Positions 1 to 7,054 are shown, counted from the first letter of the stretch. The stretch: DNA of 16,783 nt from Candidatus Methanovirga basalitermitum (GCA_031284445.1 JAISZW010000086.1:1-16783); one strand, 5' to 3'. The notes: generated by a model not told the origin, from the letters alone. A program made the numbers and translations.

Positions 1-157
1 GTTTACTGCTATATCTTTCTTTGCTTGTTGGTAAGCTAATTTCATAGCATGTATACTATTCCATGCTCTGTTACTAAACCTAAAACATTTACTAAAAAAC
101 TCTTTATGTTCTTTTTTAGGATATATCCGTCTTACTCTATCTTGTATAACTTTTCAT
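1..157 (-). pseudogene. tnpB: TnpB-like (IS200/IS605 family OrfB) N-terminus, frameshifted and cut by the window edge
   Basis: Reading leftward from an ATG at 157-155 there is a strong SD (AAAGGAGGTGATA at about 161-173), but the ATG frame stops after six codons (MKSYTR*). From position 150 to 1 another frame is open for 50 codons and reads VIQDRVRRIYPKKEHKEFF...FRFSNRAWNSIHAMKLAYQQ. This resembles the N-terminus of TnpB/OrfB proteins of IS200/IS605-type elements (R-x-YP-x-KEQ-x-x-x-F ... R-x-x-x-N). Removing one A from the AAAA run at 151-154 joins the start to this frame as MKVIQDRVRR. TnpB is an RNA-guided nuclease that accompanies these transposons. The gene is either a young pseudogene with a one-base slip or carries a sequencing error. 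The C-terminal part lies outside the window, so the nuclease domain cannot be judged. Confidence 0.6.
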
Positions 158-186
158 GATTATCACCTCCTTTACTACTAATTCCT

Positions 187-206
187 CCCCTTACTAAAGT
201 AAGGGG
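187..206. repeat. perfect hairpin in front of the tnpB-like gene
   Basis: CCCCTTAC-TAAA-GTAAGGGG is a perfect dyad of at least 8 bp with a 4-nt loop, about 30 nt upstream of the tnpB-like start. IS200/IS605 elements carry subterminal hairpins that their transposase recognises, so this may be the left-end hairpin of the element. It could instead be an upstream terminator or a translation-control stem. Confidence 0.5.
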
Positions 207-437
207 ATTCCTTAGCTATTTATTTTCATTGATATTTATAAGATTTTAACTACTATTATCAGAATAAAGCCCTTAAAAATCTATCTAAATTTTGTCCAAG
301 ATTCAGCTGATTTATATGATCATGTATTCAAGTATTAATAATTAATACCATTTATTTTTATTTTCATGACTAATTATGATGTACTTTTAGATTCAAATAT
401 ATGTAAAATGAGATATGATATAAAATAAGCACGGATA

Positions 438-670
438 ATGCTTGAAAATTCATTTAATTTCTAACACCCTATACTTTTAGGTTTGTTGAGCAGTTTTTAT
501 TATATTAGAATTTTATATTATTTTTGGAATTATATTACTTTATTTAAATAAAATAGTATATAAATATTATAATTAAAAAAATTTATATTAACTAATAATC
601 TGAGAAAAACTATTTTTTTTAGAAAACTTAAATCAATGCCTATAAATCTGATATAATATTATTTGGAGTA
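438..670. repeat. degenerate ~240-bp direct repeat, copy A
   Basis: This copy aligns with 700-939 at an offset of about 262-273 nt. Shared blocks in order are: TTGAAAA near the start, an (A/G)ACACC block, AGGTTT, TTATATTA, the 17-mer TAGTATATAAATATTAT (554-570), AATTTATATTAA and AGAAAACTTAAATC (621-634), then weaker similarity ending at GGAGTAA. The unit is AT-rich and has no open frame. It may be a non-autonomous element or a duplicated decayed IS end. Confidence 0.6.
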
Positions 671-699
671 ATTCCACTCAAAATGTATAAGGATAGTAA

Positions 700-939
700 A
701 TCATTGAAAACTTATCAGCAAAAATTTAGACACCACCAAACAGTAGTTTTTACAGGTTTTTGGATTGTTAGACGATTTCATTATATTATAATTTTTTTAA
801 AATTATATTACCTTGTTTGAATAAATTAGTATATAAATATTATTATTAAAAGAATTTATATTAATAATTAATTGAAAAAAATTATTTTTTTAGAAAACTT
901 AAATCCTTATCTAAAATCTAATAAATAAGTTAGAGTAAG
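700..939. repeat. degenerate ~240-bp direct repeat, copy B
   Basis: This is the second copy of the unit at 438-670. The 17-mer TAGTATATAAATATTAT is at 827-843 and AGAAAACTTAAATC at 892-905. The GACACCACCAAAC block at about 730-741 lies at the same relative place as AACACCCTATAC in copy A. The two copies differ by several small indels, which shows the duplication is old. Confidence 0.6.
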
Positions 940-946
940 TTTTTGA

Positions 947-968
947 GGGTGTAAAAAAGTGTAGAGTT
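947..968 (+). repeat. insertion-sequence terminal-like motif, left copy
   Basis: The segment GGGTGTAAAAAAGTGTAGAG plus TT matches 16,048-16,069 in 20 of 22 positions, in the same orientation. At the other site the motif is followed by a hairpin and a decayed transposase. Here it is followed by a small hairpin at 989-1010 (ATTTTCAA-ATAACC-TTGAAAAT). It is probably a solo end or relic of the same element family. Confidence 0.55.
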
Positions 969-1064
969 ACTTGGAAAAATTTACTTTTATTTTCAAATAA
1001 CCTTGAAAATTTTAGACAATACCAACTATCGAATATTTATACAAAATAATATGTGAATAACCTA

Positions 1065-1080
1065 TTAAAAATAAAAATAA
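1065..1080 (-). terminator. T-rich end downstream of cobY
   Basis: On the minus strand the sequence TTATTTTTATTTTTAA lies about 27 nt after the cobY stop. Archaeal RNA polymerase commonly terminates at such T-rich tracts without a hairpin. The whole area is AT-rich, so specificity is low. Confidence 0.35.
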
Positions 1081-1106
1081 GCCAAATAAGTTTTATAGAT
1101 TAAATA

Positions 1107-1784
1107 TTATTTTAATTTTTTCATATATTTATTTAAAAAGTTTAAATCATCATAAGTATTAATATTAAAAGCTAACTCTAACTTAGAGATAATCAATATT
1201 TCTTCATTTTGAATTTTATCCTTACTGATAAGAATATTAAGTCCTGAAGGCACTAAATCATCAAAAACAATTGAATATCTAATATTATTCTGTTTAAAAA
1301 TATCTACTGGTACCATCAAGGATAAAGCTTCCTTATCATTGTTTAAATAACTTTCAATAGCACAATCAATAATATTTAATGAAATTAAAGGCATATCAGA
1401 ATTTATAAACAATAGAACATCTTTATTAGAGTACTTCTCCAATGTTCTCAATATATAAGACAAATCTTCAAGATAACCTAAACCAGAAGTATTAAGTAGA
1501 TGTAAAATTTTATTATATCCCTTTTCATCGAATCTATTAATCTCATGAAAGTTACAATTAAAATCAGTACTATATCGATCCAATAAATATTTCTTTGTTT
1601 GAGGAGTGTTTGGACTAACTGCAACGATTATTTCATCAATATATTTAGAACTAAAAAGAGTTTGAATAACATGATCAATTAAAGCAATATTCTGAAACTT
1701 AAGAAGAGGTTTCTCAATATTAGCCTTTAATCGTGTTCCCCTACCACCTGCCATTAAAATAGCTATTATCATATCTTGAACCAT
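1107..1784 (-). CDS. cobY: CobY-type GTP:adenosylcobinamide-phosphate guanylyltransferase
   Basis: The 225-residue protein begins with the nucleotidyltransferase signature LMAGGRGTRLK (residues 10-20), followed by EKPLLKF (24-30), IIVAVSPNTPQTKKYL (52-67), GYLEDL (about 103-108), an FINSDMPL metal/nucleotide site (Asp130), and a C-terminal half with LVPSGLN and FNINTYDDL. This order matches archaeal CobY, which transfers GMP from GTP to adenosylcobinamide phosphate in cobamide synthesis, in the cytoplasm. It starts 6 nt after the stop of the marker-14 gene and is probably cotranscribed with it. No SD is evident. An alternative ATG lies at codon 5 and would give MIIAILMAGG, closer to typical family starts. 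The protein seems longer than usual for CobY, apparently through an insertion at about residues 73-97. The link to its neighbours is sensible because MtrA carries the cobamide. Confidence 0.82.
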   Translation of the reverse strand: MVQDMIIAILMAGGRGTRLKANIEKPLLKFQNIALIDHVIQTLFSSKYIDEIIVAVSPNTPQTKKYLLDRYSTDFNCNFHEINRFDEKGYNKILHLLNTSGLGYLEDLSYILRTLEKYSNKDVLLFINSDMPLISLNIIDCAIESYLNNDKEALSLMVPVDIFKQNNIRYSIVFDDLVPSGLNILISKDKIQNEEILIISKLELAFNINTYDDLNFLNKYMKKLK

Positions 1785-1790
1785 ATATAA

Positions 1791-3251
1791 TTATCTTTTC
1801 TGTAGATTAATTCTTTCAGTTAAGATACAACGTTTTCCTTGATTACCACCAATTGGAGCTTTGGGAGTTCCCATTGAATTCATACATCTTGCCATGATAG
1901 ATGTTCCTAAGGCTAAACCATCAGATACAAACACAACATCTTTAAATTTATCTTTAACAAGATCAAGAATCAATTCTGGTTTTTTACCTGTAATACCAGC
2001 TCTTCCTGTGATTCCAAGAACAGAACCTTTAGATATGATATTTTCCTTAAATGCAACATTAAGAACCCTTTTTACTATTAAAGCAGTCACATAATCCATT
2101 GTAGCAAATAAAGTAGATATACCTGACTCATCATAAAGTTCTCCACCTAAATCCATAATGTCTTGAAGTTTATCACCATTAAAACCAACATCACATCCAA
2201 TTAATGTTGTTCCTGCAGATTCAGCTGCAATGGGATCTAAAGGAACAGTTCCAAATCTATCAACATCCATTGGTACTTTTTTAATATCAATTAGCTTATG
2301 AACTCTATCTGCATTTAGTTTAGCTTTTTTCCAATTGGCCTTCTTTAGTATGTTCTTTGAATATAAATCTATCGCTGCTCCTAAATTTTTATCAACTTGA
2401 CCTGAGCCCTTAACAAGTGAATCAGATATTACACCTGCTAAACCCAAAAAATTTCCAACGGTATTAGCATATGGTTGAACATCGTTCACAACTCTTCCAG
2501 CTAAAGTTGAGCCAAAGTCAATAGAAACACATGGATTTCTATAATCTATCTTTGTCCATTTTGCACCAAGTTTTATACCTGCAGTTATAAGTTCTCCCTC
2601 CATTTCATTAGCAACAACTTCCTTCCCTTTAGGTGGTAAGACACCAACAACAGCACCATCAAACATCACCAAATCTAACAAAGAATAATCCCTAATTCTT
2701 TCTGGTAATGAACTTGTAGACATCGCTGGAGCCATTTTACTTGGAGGAACATCTGCATCTAAACATCCTTTAGCTAAAGCAATTATCAGCTTACCTACTT
2801 CTTCTGTAGTCTTAAAACCAGCTGTTACACCAGTTGATCTAACAACAAAATCTAAATTTTCATTAACATCAACATTAGCATCCTTTAAACACACATTAAT
2901 AGTATCTCTAACCATTTCAGCTACTGACTCTTCTGTTAATTCAACACCCCAAACAGTTTTACCAAAAACCTTCTCTAAATCTTTAGGAAGACGTATATCT
3001 CTAGTCATTTTAACTGTTTTATTGATTATATAGCTGTGACTTGTATTCAAATTAGTTGCAGTAATAATACATTTTGTAGTTGTATTTCCAAGTTCAACTG
3101 ATGCTGAAATATAGTAGACATCAGGCTTCATTGCATAACCTGCACCCACAGTTTTAGAAGCAAATCCAGAAGTTAAAACATCGGAAATTTTCTTATATTT
3201 ACTTTCTGCAATAACTGGTTTAGATCCAAAAAATTTTTTAATAAAAGACAT
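1791..3251 (-). CDS. methanogenesis marker protein 14 (ASKHA-like, function unknown)
   Basis: I recognise this 486-residue protein as methanogenesis marker protein 14, a family restricted to methanogens and close relatives. It contains AGYAMKPDVYY (about 37-47), the phosphate-loop-like segment SVELGNTTTK (51-60), MTRDIRLPK (82-90), FVVRSTGVTAGF (135-146), and a second phosphate-like segment VSIDFGST (242-249). The paired (D/E)xGxTxxK and DFGST motifs are typical of acetate/sugar-kinase-like ATP-binding folds. No transmembrane segment is evident. Its role is unknown; the name rests on its phylogenetic link to methanogenesis. The ATG is preceded by AAGGA about 10 nt away and directly by the stop of a possible 21-codon ORF (3,252-3,317). 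cobY follows after 6 nt. Confidence 0.83.
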   Translation of the reverse strand: MSFIKKFFGSKPVIAESKYKKISDVLTSGFASKTVGAGYAMKPDVYYISASVELGNTTTKCIITATNLNTSHSYIINKTVKMTRDIRLPKDLEKVFGKTVWGVELTEESVAEMVRDTINVCLKDANVDVNENLDFVVRSTGVTAGFKTTEEVGKLIIALAKGCLDADVPPSKMAPAMSTSSLPERIRDYSLLDLVMFDGAVVGVLPPKGKEVVANEMEGELITAGIKLGAKWTKIDYRNPCVSIDFGSTLAGRVVNDVQPYANTVGNFLGLAGVISDSLVKGSGQVDKNLGAAIDLYSKNILKKANWKKAKLNADRVHKLIDIKKVPMDVDRFGTVPLDPIAAESAGTTLIGCDVGFNGDKLQDIMDLGGELYDESGISTLFATMDYVTALIVKRVLNVAFKENIISKGSVLGITGRAGITGKKPELILDLVKDKFKDVVFVSDGLALGTSIMARCMNSMGTPKAPIGGNQGKRCILTERINLQKR

Positions 3252-3317
3252 TTAAATCACATTCCTTAATTTATAGATTTCCAACCAATATACTGAGTAC
3301 AGGGCTCCTAAATACAT
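3252..3317 (-). CDS. possible 21-codon upstream ORF abutting marker 14
   Basis: The frame ATG at 3,317 to TAA at 3,252 encodes 21 residues (begins MYLGALYSVYWLEIY). Its stop touches the ATG of the marker-14 gene (TAA|ATG), the arrangement expected for translational coupling. A GGTGG purine-rich stretch lies immediately before the ATG, unusually close for an SD. A TATA-like AAATATAATT at about 3,328-3,337 would start transcription inside this ORF, so it would be translated only from read-through transcripts. It may be chance. Confidence 0.28.
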   Translation of the reverse strand: MYLGALYSVYWLEIYKLRNVI

Positions 3318-3338
3318 CACCACCCAATTATATTTTCT

Positions 3339-3347
3339 AAAAAAAAT
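3339..3347 (-). terminator. T-run directly after the uspA stop
   Basis: On the minus strand the uspA stop TAG is followed by ATTTTTTTT. An oligo-T run right behind a stop codon is a plausible archaeal terminator and would partly separate uspA from the marker-14/cobY pair. Confidence 0.4.
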
Positions 3348-3797
3348 CTATTCAGTAAATTCTTTATTAAGAGTTCTTATTAAAAATATATTGCATGGAG
3401 CATGATGTATCACCTTTTCAGACACACTACCTAAAATATGTTTATCAAGAATATTTTTCCCACTACCCAAGACTATCATTTCAACTTCTTCTTCTCTTGC
3501 AACATCGACAATTACCTCATTAGGCTTTCCTTTTTTCAAAATCTTTCTAAGAGATATATTTGGGTTACTTTCTAAATCAATTAATTTTTCAGATTTATCC
3601 AAAAAATATCCCCCTTTTAATGCAAGTTCTTTGATCATATCTTTTTTGAGAAGAGTAGGAGTTAAAAAAGGAACATCATCATCTACAACATATAATACGA
3701 TGATTTCAGCATTTCTACCATCAACAAATTTTAGAGTATGATCTACTAATTGCTTCATATACTTACCCATAGTAGGGACTAGGATTTTATTATACAT
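3348..3797 (-). CDS. universal stress protein (UspA family)
   Basis: From the ATG at 3,797 the protein is 149 residues, starting MYNKILVPTMGK, the usual beta-1 start of UspA-fold proteins. The C-terminal half carries IVLGSGKNILDKHILGSVSE, a variant of the G-x2-G-x9-G-(S/T) ATP-binding signature, followed by VIHHAPCNIFLIR, the typical last strand. These are small cytoplasmic nucleotide-binding proteins of varied, often unknown, signalling or stress roles. The open frame extends four codons upstream to a TTG at 3,809, but the ATG gives the family-typical start and has GGTG about 7-8 nt upstream. It lies 53 nt after the antiporter gene and may be cotranscribed with it. Confidence 0.85.
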   Translation of the reverse strand: MYNKILVPTMGKYMKQLVDHTLKFVDGRNAEIIVLYVVDDDVPFLTPTLLKKDMIKELALKGGYFLDKSEKLIDLESNPNISLRKILKKGKPNEVIVDVAREEEVEMIVLGSGKNILDKHILGSVSEKVIHHAPCNIFLIRTLNKEFTE

Positions 3798-3850
3798 CAA
3801 AAACACCAATCAAAAAATAACAATATTGTACAAAAATACTTTAATATTAA

Positions 3851-4939
3851 TTAAATGCCCCCTAAAGAAAAAATTCTTACATAAGCATATACAATATAAA
3901 AAGCAATGAGAAGTAAACCTGAAGTTCTATTAAGTTTCATGTTGTTGAACTTAAATAACAGAATAGCTACAATAGTTATTAATATCATGATCGGAGCATC
4001 AAAATATAGTGAAAGTGTTTCAACACGAACATTGCTAAAAAATGACAAAAGTCCTATTGGTATTAATATATTAAAAGTGACACTACCAAATATTGTTCCC
4101 AAAGACAAGTCATGGAGTCCTTTCATAGCTGAAGACAAAGTTACAACCAATTCAGGGATGCTTGTTCCTATAGATAATGTAAATAAAGCCATTATAGTCT
4201 CAGGGATACCCATAATATGAGATAAGTGAGTTGCACTACTAATTAAAAGATTGCAAGCAACAGCCAATGCTATTATAGATACAATCATTAAAATAACATT
4301 TTTTAATTTGACTTTTTCTTTCTTTTCTTTCAAATTATCTACATTAAATGATGAATCAATGATAAATTCTTCTTGTTCATACATTTTTTCTGCAGTTTCT
4401 TTTTTAAAATGCCTAAAGTCATTTTTTTGATCTTTAATAAGAACTTTAAAATAGTACAAATAAAACAGTACCATGACTATTGATCCAATAACAGTAGGAA
4501 ACTCATGTGAGATAACTCCAACTTCTCCATTAGATAAAATTGATGGATTTGTAAATTTTGCAGATAATATCATGAGAAACAATAATATTATCCCTGTAAT
4601 GACAGCTATTAGACCATCACGACTTAAGGACTTTTTATCTGCTTTAATAAAGCCTGTTATTGTAGCAGTAATACCAAATATTCCAGCTACATTCCATATA
4701 TTAGATCCAATGACTATTCCAACACCCATATGAGAACTATGGTTTATAATCGCTAAAAGAGCTGAACCAAATTCAGGTAAAGAAGTTCCTATAGCTGCTG
4801 CAGTAACTCCCAATAATATTTGAGATACTCCAAGAGCAAGACCTATTAAAGAAATATTTTCTATAAAAACATCTGCTGCTTTAATAACAATTATTAAAGA
4901 TATAATGAGAATTGCTACATTAATTATGACATCTAACAA
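3851..4939 (-). CDS. Na+/Ca2+ exchanger-family (CaCA) antiporter
   Basis: The 362-residue membrane protein shows the two inverted alpha repeats of the calcium/cation antiporter superfamily: GVTAAAIGTSLPEFGSALLA with GIVIGSNIWN (about 44-83) and ALFTLSIGTSIPELVVTLSS with GTIFGSVTFN (about 251-290). About ten hydrophobic segments are split by a charged cytoplasmic loop at about 168-213. The two GTS-x-PE motifs supply the cation-binding glutamates. It starts with TTG at 4,939, with AAGGAAG about 9 nt upstream and no suitable ATG nearby. Such proteins exchange Ca2+ (or other cations) for Na+ or H+ across the cytoplasmic membrane. It could use the Na+ gradient made by Mtr, but substrate and direction are inferred only from the family. 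Confidence 0.85.
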   Translation of the reverse strand: MLDVIINVAILIISLIIVIKAADVFIENISLIGLALGVSQILLGVTAAAIGTSLPEFGSALLAIINHSSHMGVGIVIGSNIWNVAGIFGITATITGFIKADKKSLSRDGLIAVITGIILLFLMILSAKFTNPSILSNGEVGVISHEFPTVIGSIVMVLFYLYYFKVLIKDQKNDFRHFKKETAEKMYEQEEFIIDSSFNVDNLKEKKEKVKLKNVILMIVSIIALAVACNLLISSATHLSHIMGIPETIMALFTLSIGTSIPELVVTLSSAMKGLHDLSLGTIFGSVTFNILIPIGLLSFFSNVRVETLSLYFDAPIMILITIVAILLFKFNNMKLNRTSGLLLIAFYIVYAYVRIFSLGGI

Positions 4940-4990
4940 AAAAAACTTCCTTAAGTGGTAATTAAATATTGAGAATATAATAATAAAAAA

Positions 4991-5000
4991 TTAATATAAT
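4991..5000 (-). promoter_or_regulatory. candidate TATA box for the antiporter operon
   Basis: On the minus strand ATTATATTAA lies about 52-61 nt upstream of the TTG start. This would place the transcript start near 4,965-4,970 and leave a short leader with the SD. A second TATA-like TTATTATATT lies nearer, at about 4,976-4,985. The AT-rich context makes this a weak call. Confidence 0.3.
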
Positions 5001-5204
5001 TTTTAAAGAAATGTATACAACAAATCAAAAATCTAAACAAACCTCATCTTACCATGTTTATTGCATGACTATACATATTGAATAGCTTTATGCTTATTTT
5101 ATAGAGATAAAAATAATATAGATTACCAATTTAATTTATAGTTAAGATATAAATCCTTTTTGCGATACTCACGGATCTTTGAGAATTCTATTAATCTCTT
5201 TTTT

Positions 5205-5236
5205 ATTAATATTCATGAACATTAATATTCATTAAA
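5205..5236. repeat. 16-bp imperfect tandem duplication
   Basis: ATTAATATTCATGAAC (5,205-5,220) is followed immediately by ATTAATATTCATTAAA (5,221-5,236). The first twelve bases are identical. Confidence 0.7.
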
Positions 5237-5269
5237 AATACTATATTATCAAAAAATACTATATTATCA
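5234..5269. repeat. 18-bp perfect tandem duplication
   Basis: AAAAATACTATATTATCA occurs at 5,234-5,251 and again, identically, at 5,252-5,269. Being perfect, it should be a recent slippage event. Confidence 0.9.
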
Positions 5270-5286
5270 AATTTAAACCTTAAATT

Positions 5287-5339
5287 AAAAAACTTAAGGA
5301 AAAAACTTAAGGTTCTAACAAAAAACTTAAGGTTCTAAC
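5287..5339. repeat. 20-bp tandem repeat, two full units plus a 13-bp partial
   Basis: AAAAAACTTAAGGTTCTAAC occurs identically at 5,300-5,319 and 5,320-5,339, preceded at 5,287-5,299 by the first 13 bases of the unit. The CTTAAG core is itself a palindrome. Confidence 0.9.
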
Positions 5340-5603
5340 TCTTTTTGGATTATTGGGTTTCTAAAAACCCTCCTTTAATTTATTATATAAAAAATAATTT
5401 TAAAAAAAATAATTTATCCAAATTAACATATTAATCTCTAAACAATCACCAATATTACTTTAGTAAGGTCTTTTAAATGGATAACGATATGAAAGTTTGG
5501 TTTTACAAGAAAACTTTCTAAATATCTTTCACCCTTCCACACACTAACTTTATAATAGTATTAGATAGATGAAAATATTGATTATATTAACATCTGACCT
5601 ATA

Positions 5604-5625
5604 TACTTAAATTAAAAATTAAGTA
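5604..5625 (-). terminator. weak dyad directly after mtrH
   Basis: TACTTAA (5,604-5,610) and TTAAGTA (5,619-5,625) form a 7-bp AT-rich stem with an 8-nt loop, T-rich on the minus strand, two bases after the mtrH stop. There is no long T-tract after it, so termination here is only a possibility. Confidence 0.3.
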
Positions 5626-5626
5626 C

Positions 5627-6559
5627 TTAAAGCATTACATTTATTGGATGGTCTTCTACAGCCTCAGTACCTATATCTTTAGCTGCTTCAGCTATAAATA
5701 TATCTGCCATAGCACATGCAGGGAATGCAATTTTAGCATTTTCAATAGGACCAAAAAGTACAAAATCACCACCAGCCATTTGCTGAATAAGGTTTGAACC
5801 AATATCACAAACAGGCCATGCTTCTTTGTTTTCTTTTTTGTATCCTCTTAACCAATCCCATGCAGAAGGCACATTGTGAATACCAGAACCTACTGGTAAT
5901 CCCCATTTACTTTTAACAGCAAACGAAGTTCTTACAGCGACTCCAGCACCTTGACCAAGAGGTGTTATGGCAACATCCATTAATGGTTTAGTAATACCAC
6001 AGGATTCAGATAATGGAAGTAAACCTTGATCTATCGTTCCATCACCATCTTCCCAGATACCAATTTTACCTTCAACCGTAGCATTCATTGGATTAAAACC
6101 TAAAACAATAGAAGCTGATAGGTCAGATTCTTTAACACTTTCAATTTCATCTGCCTCTGCTGCCATGTTAATAGAGTTATAAATAGCTCTTTCTGAGAGA
6201 CCAGCTTCAGATGCATATTTAGCACCAGCAACCCTTGCATCACCAGAAGTTGAATCTATAAGGAAAGGTGCATCAGTAAAATCACCTACAAATTCCAAAT
6301 ATTTAACTAAAGCTTCTTCTGTTTGTCCAAAAACTTGAACTAAACATGGATTTTTAGTCACATCAGACATTTCTTCCATTACTTTTATTCTCTCTTCTGC
6401 AGCATCCTTATCAAAAGTACCTGCTTTTTCATCACTAATGATCTTATGTCCACCATAAAAGATGGTTCCTGCTAAAACTGTTGGATACTCTCCTGGTTGA
6501 CCTCCAATTTTCACACCAGCAATATCCAAAACTTCTTGTTCTTTATCAAATCTAAACAT
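5627..6559 (-). CDS. mtrH: tetrahydromethanopterin S-methyltransferase subunit H
   Basis: The 310-residue soluble subunit of the Mtr complex catalyses the first half reaction, moving the methyl group from N5-methyl-tetrahydromethanopterin to the Co(I) corrinoid carried by MtrA. It has the MtrH-family start (FDKEQEVLDIAGVKIGGQPGEYP) and the expected full length, with features of a TIM-barrel methyltransferase such as FLIDSTSGDAR (about 99-109) and SIVLGFNPMNATVEGK (about 150-165). No membrane segments are present; it binds the cytoplasmic side of the complex. The ATG has a strong GGAGG SD 10-14 nt upstream and lies 24 nt after mtrG. It is the last gene of the mtr operon, followed by a weak dyad. 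Confidence 0.97.
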   Translation of the reverse strand: MFRFDKEQEVLDIAGVKIGGQPGEYPTVLAGTIFYGGHKIISDEKAGTFDKDAAEERIKVMEEMSDVTKNPCLVQVFGQTEEALVKYLEFVGDFTDAPFLIDSTSGDARVAGAKYASEAGLSERAIYNSINMAAEADEIESVKESDLSASIVLGFNPMNATVEGKIGIWEDGDGTIDQGLLPLSESCGITKPLMDVAITPLGQGAGVAVRTSFAVKSKWGLPVGSGIHNVPSAWDWLRGYKKENKEAWPVCDIGSNLIQQMAGGDFVLFGPIENAKIAFPACAMADIFIAEAAKDIGTEAVEDHPINVML

Positions 6560-6583
6560 TTATAAAAACCTCCACCTTAGAAT

Positions 6584-6817
6584 TCAAAGCCCTTTATAAT
6601 AGTACATAAAGAAGTAATTCAATACAACTATTATTATTATACCTATTAATATTCCATATAATATACCGATGTCTCTACCCATTTGGTGACCTAATCTTTG
6701 GTAATATTCACCAACAGCGAATTCAACATTCTCTTCAATTTCATCTAATTTTTCATTAGCTTTATTGAAATCATCAGAAGAAACAAGCACTCTAGGTATT
6801 GTATTTTCATCAGACAT
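6584..6817 (-). CDS. mtrG: tetrahydromethanopterin S-methyltransferase subunit G
   Basis: This 77-residue subunit has an acidic, probably helical N-terminal part (FNKANEKLDEIEENVEF, about 17-33) and one C-terminal membrane helix (about 51-72) ending in YYYKGL. The helix begins with G43-x7-G51-x3-G55, a spacing also found in MtrA, MtrB and MtrF. It is a small structural subunit of the membrane-bound Mtr complex; its individual role is not established. An AGAGGTG SD lies 9-15 nt upstream, starting just after the mtrF stop. Confidence 0.93.
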   Translation of the reverse strand: MSDENTIPRVLVSSDDFNKANEKLDEIEENVEFAVGEYYQRLGHQMGRDIGILYGILIGIIIIVVLNYFFMYYYKGL

Positions 6818-6834
6818 TTAATAACACCTCTTAA

Positions 6835-7041
6835 TTAACCGCCAAATAACTTGACCAGCAATGGAATCAATAAAACTAGAGCAAAGGCAAGTATTATACC
6901 ATATGCCATCCCAGTTACTCGTGTGCTGATTAATCCAGCAAATAATCTTCCATCTCTACCAATTAATTTGGATTTGTAATTAGCATCTTCAGCAACAGTT
7001 CTAATACCTTTTACATTAGGTTTATTTGAAAATTTAACCAT
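6835..7041 (-). CDS. mtrF: tetrahydromethanopterin S-methyltransferase subunit F
   Basis: This 68-residue protein has a short polar N-terminus and one membrane helix (about 44-65). The segment G36-x7-G44-x3-G48 and its surroundings (RDGRLFAGL...V-x-G) resemble the tail of MtrB (REGVFLTAGL...V-x-G) and, more weakly, that of MtrA. It belongs to the Mtr membrane complex; no catalytic role is known. The SD AGGAGG overlaps the mtrA stop (ATAAGGAGG), which suggests coupled translation. Confidence 0.93.
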   Translation of the reverse strand: MVKFSNKPNVKGIRTVAEDANYKSKLIGRDGRLFAGLISTRVTGMAYGIILAFALVLLIPLLVKLFGG

Positions 7042-7054
7042 ATATAAATCCTCC

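Larger units (their letters stand above)
158..1106. other. long AT-rich noncoding region between tnpB-like and cobY
   Basis: No supported gene was found here on either strand. Only short ORFs of fewer than about 50 codons occur, without good SD sites. The region holds the hairpin at 187-206, two degenerate copies of a ~240-bp unit at 438-670 and 700-939, a copy of the GTGTAAAAAAGTGT terminal motif at 947-968 followed by a small hairpin at 989-1010, and the T-rich end of the cobY transcript. It looks like a graveyard of small mobile elements. Confidence 0.6.
4940..5626. other. mtrH-antiporter intergenic region
   Basis: No gene is supported in this 687-nt stretch. It holds, from the mtrH side, a 7-bp dyad right after the mtrH stop (5,604-5,625), an 8-bp dyad GAAAGTTT/AAACTTTC (5,491-5,518), a GGGTTT-CTAA-AAACCC hairpin (5,355-5,370), three adjoining tandem duplications with 20-, 18- and 16-bp units (5,205-5,339), and the presumed promoter of the antiporter gene. 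Confidence 0.6.

Noticed and set aside
682..822. Short plus-strand ORF (starts MYKDSKSLKTY)
   Set aside because: It is about 46 codons, has no SD, runs through the degenerate repeat, and has no counterpart in copy A.
5205..5339. CRISPR array
   Set aside because: Units are directly adjacent with no spacers, and no cas gene is nearby.
5455..5470. TTACTTTAGTAAGG resembles the arm of the hairpin at 187-206
   Set aside because: The shared stretch is a short AT-rich palindrome with no IS signature around it; chance is likely.
5491..5518. GAAAGTTT...AAACTTTC dyad as the mtr terminator
   Set aside because: The loop is 12 nt, there is no T-tract after it on the minus strand, and it lies more than 100 nt from mtrH.
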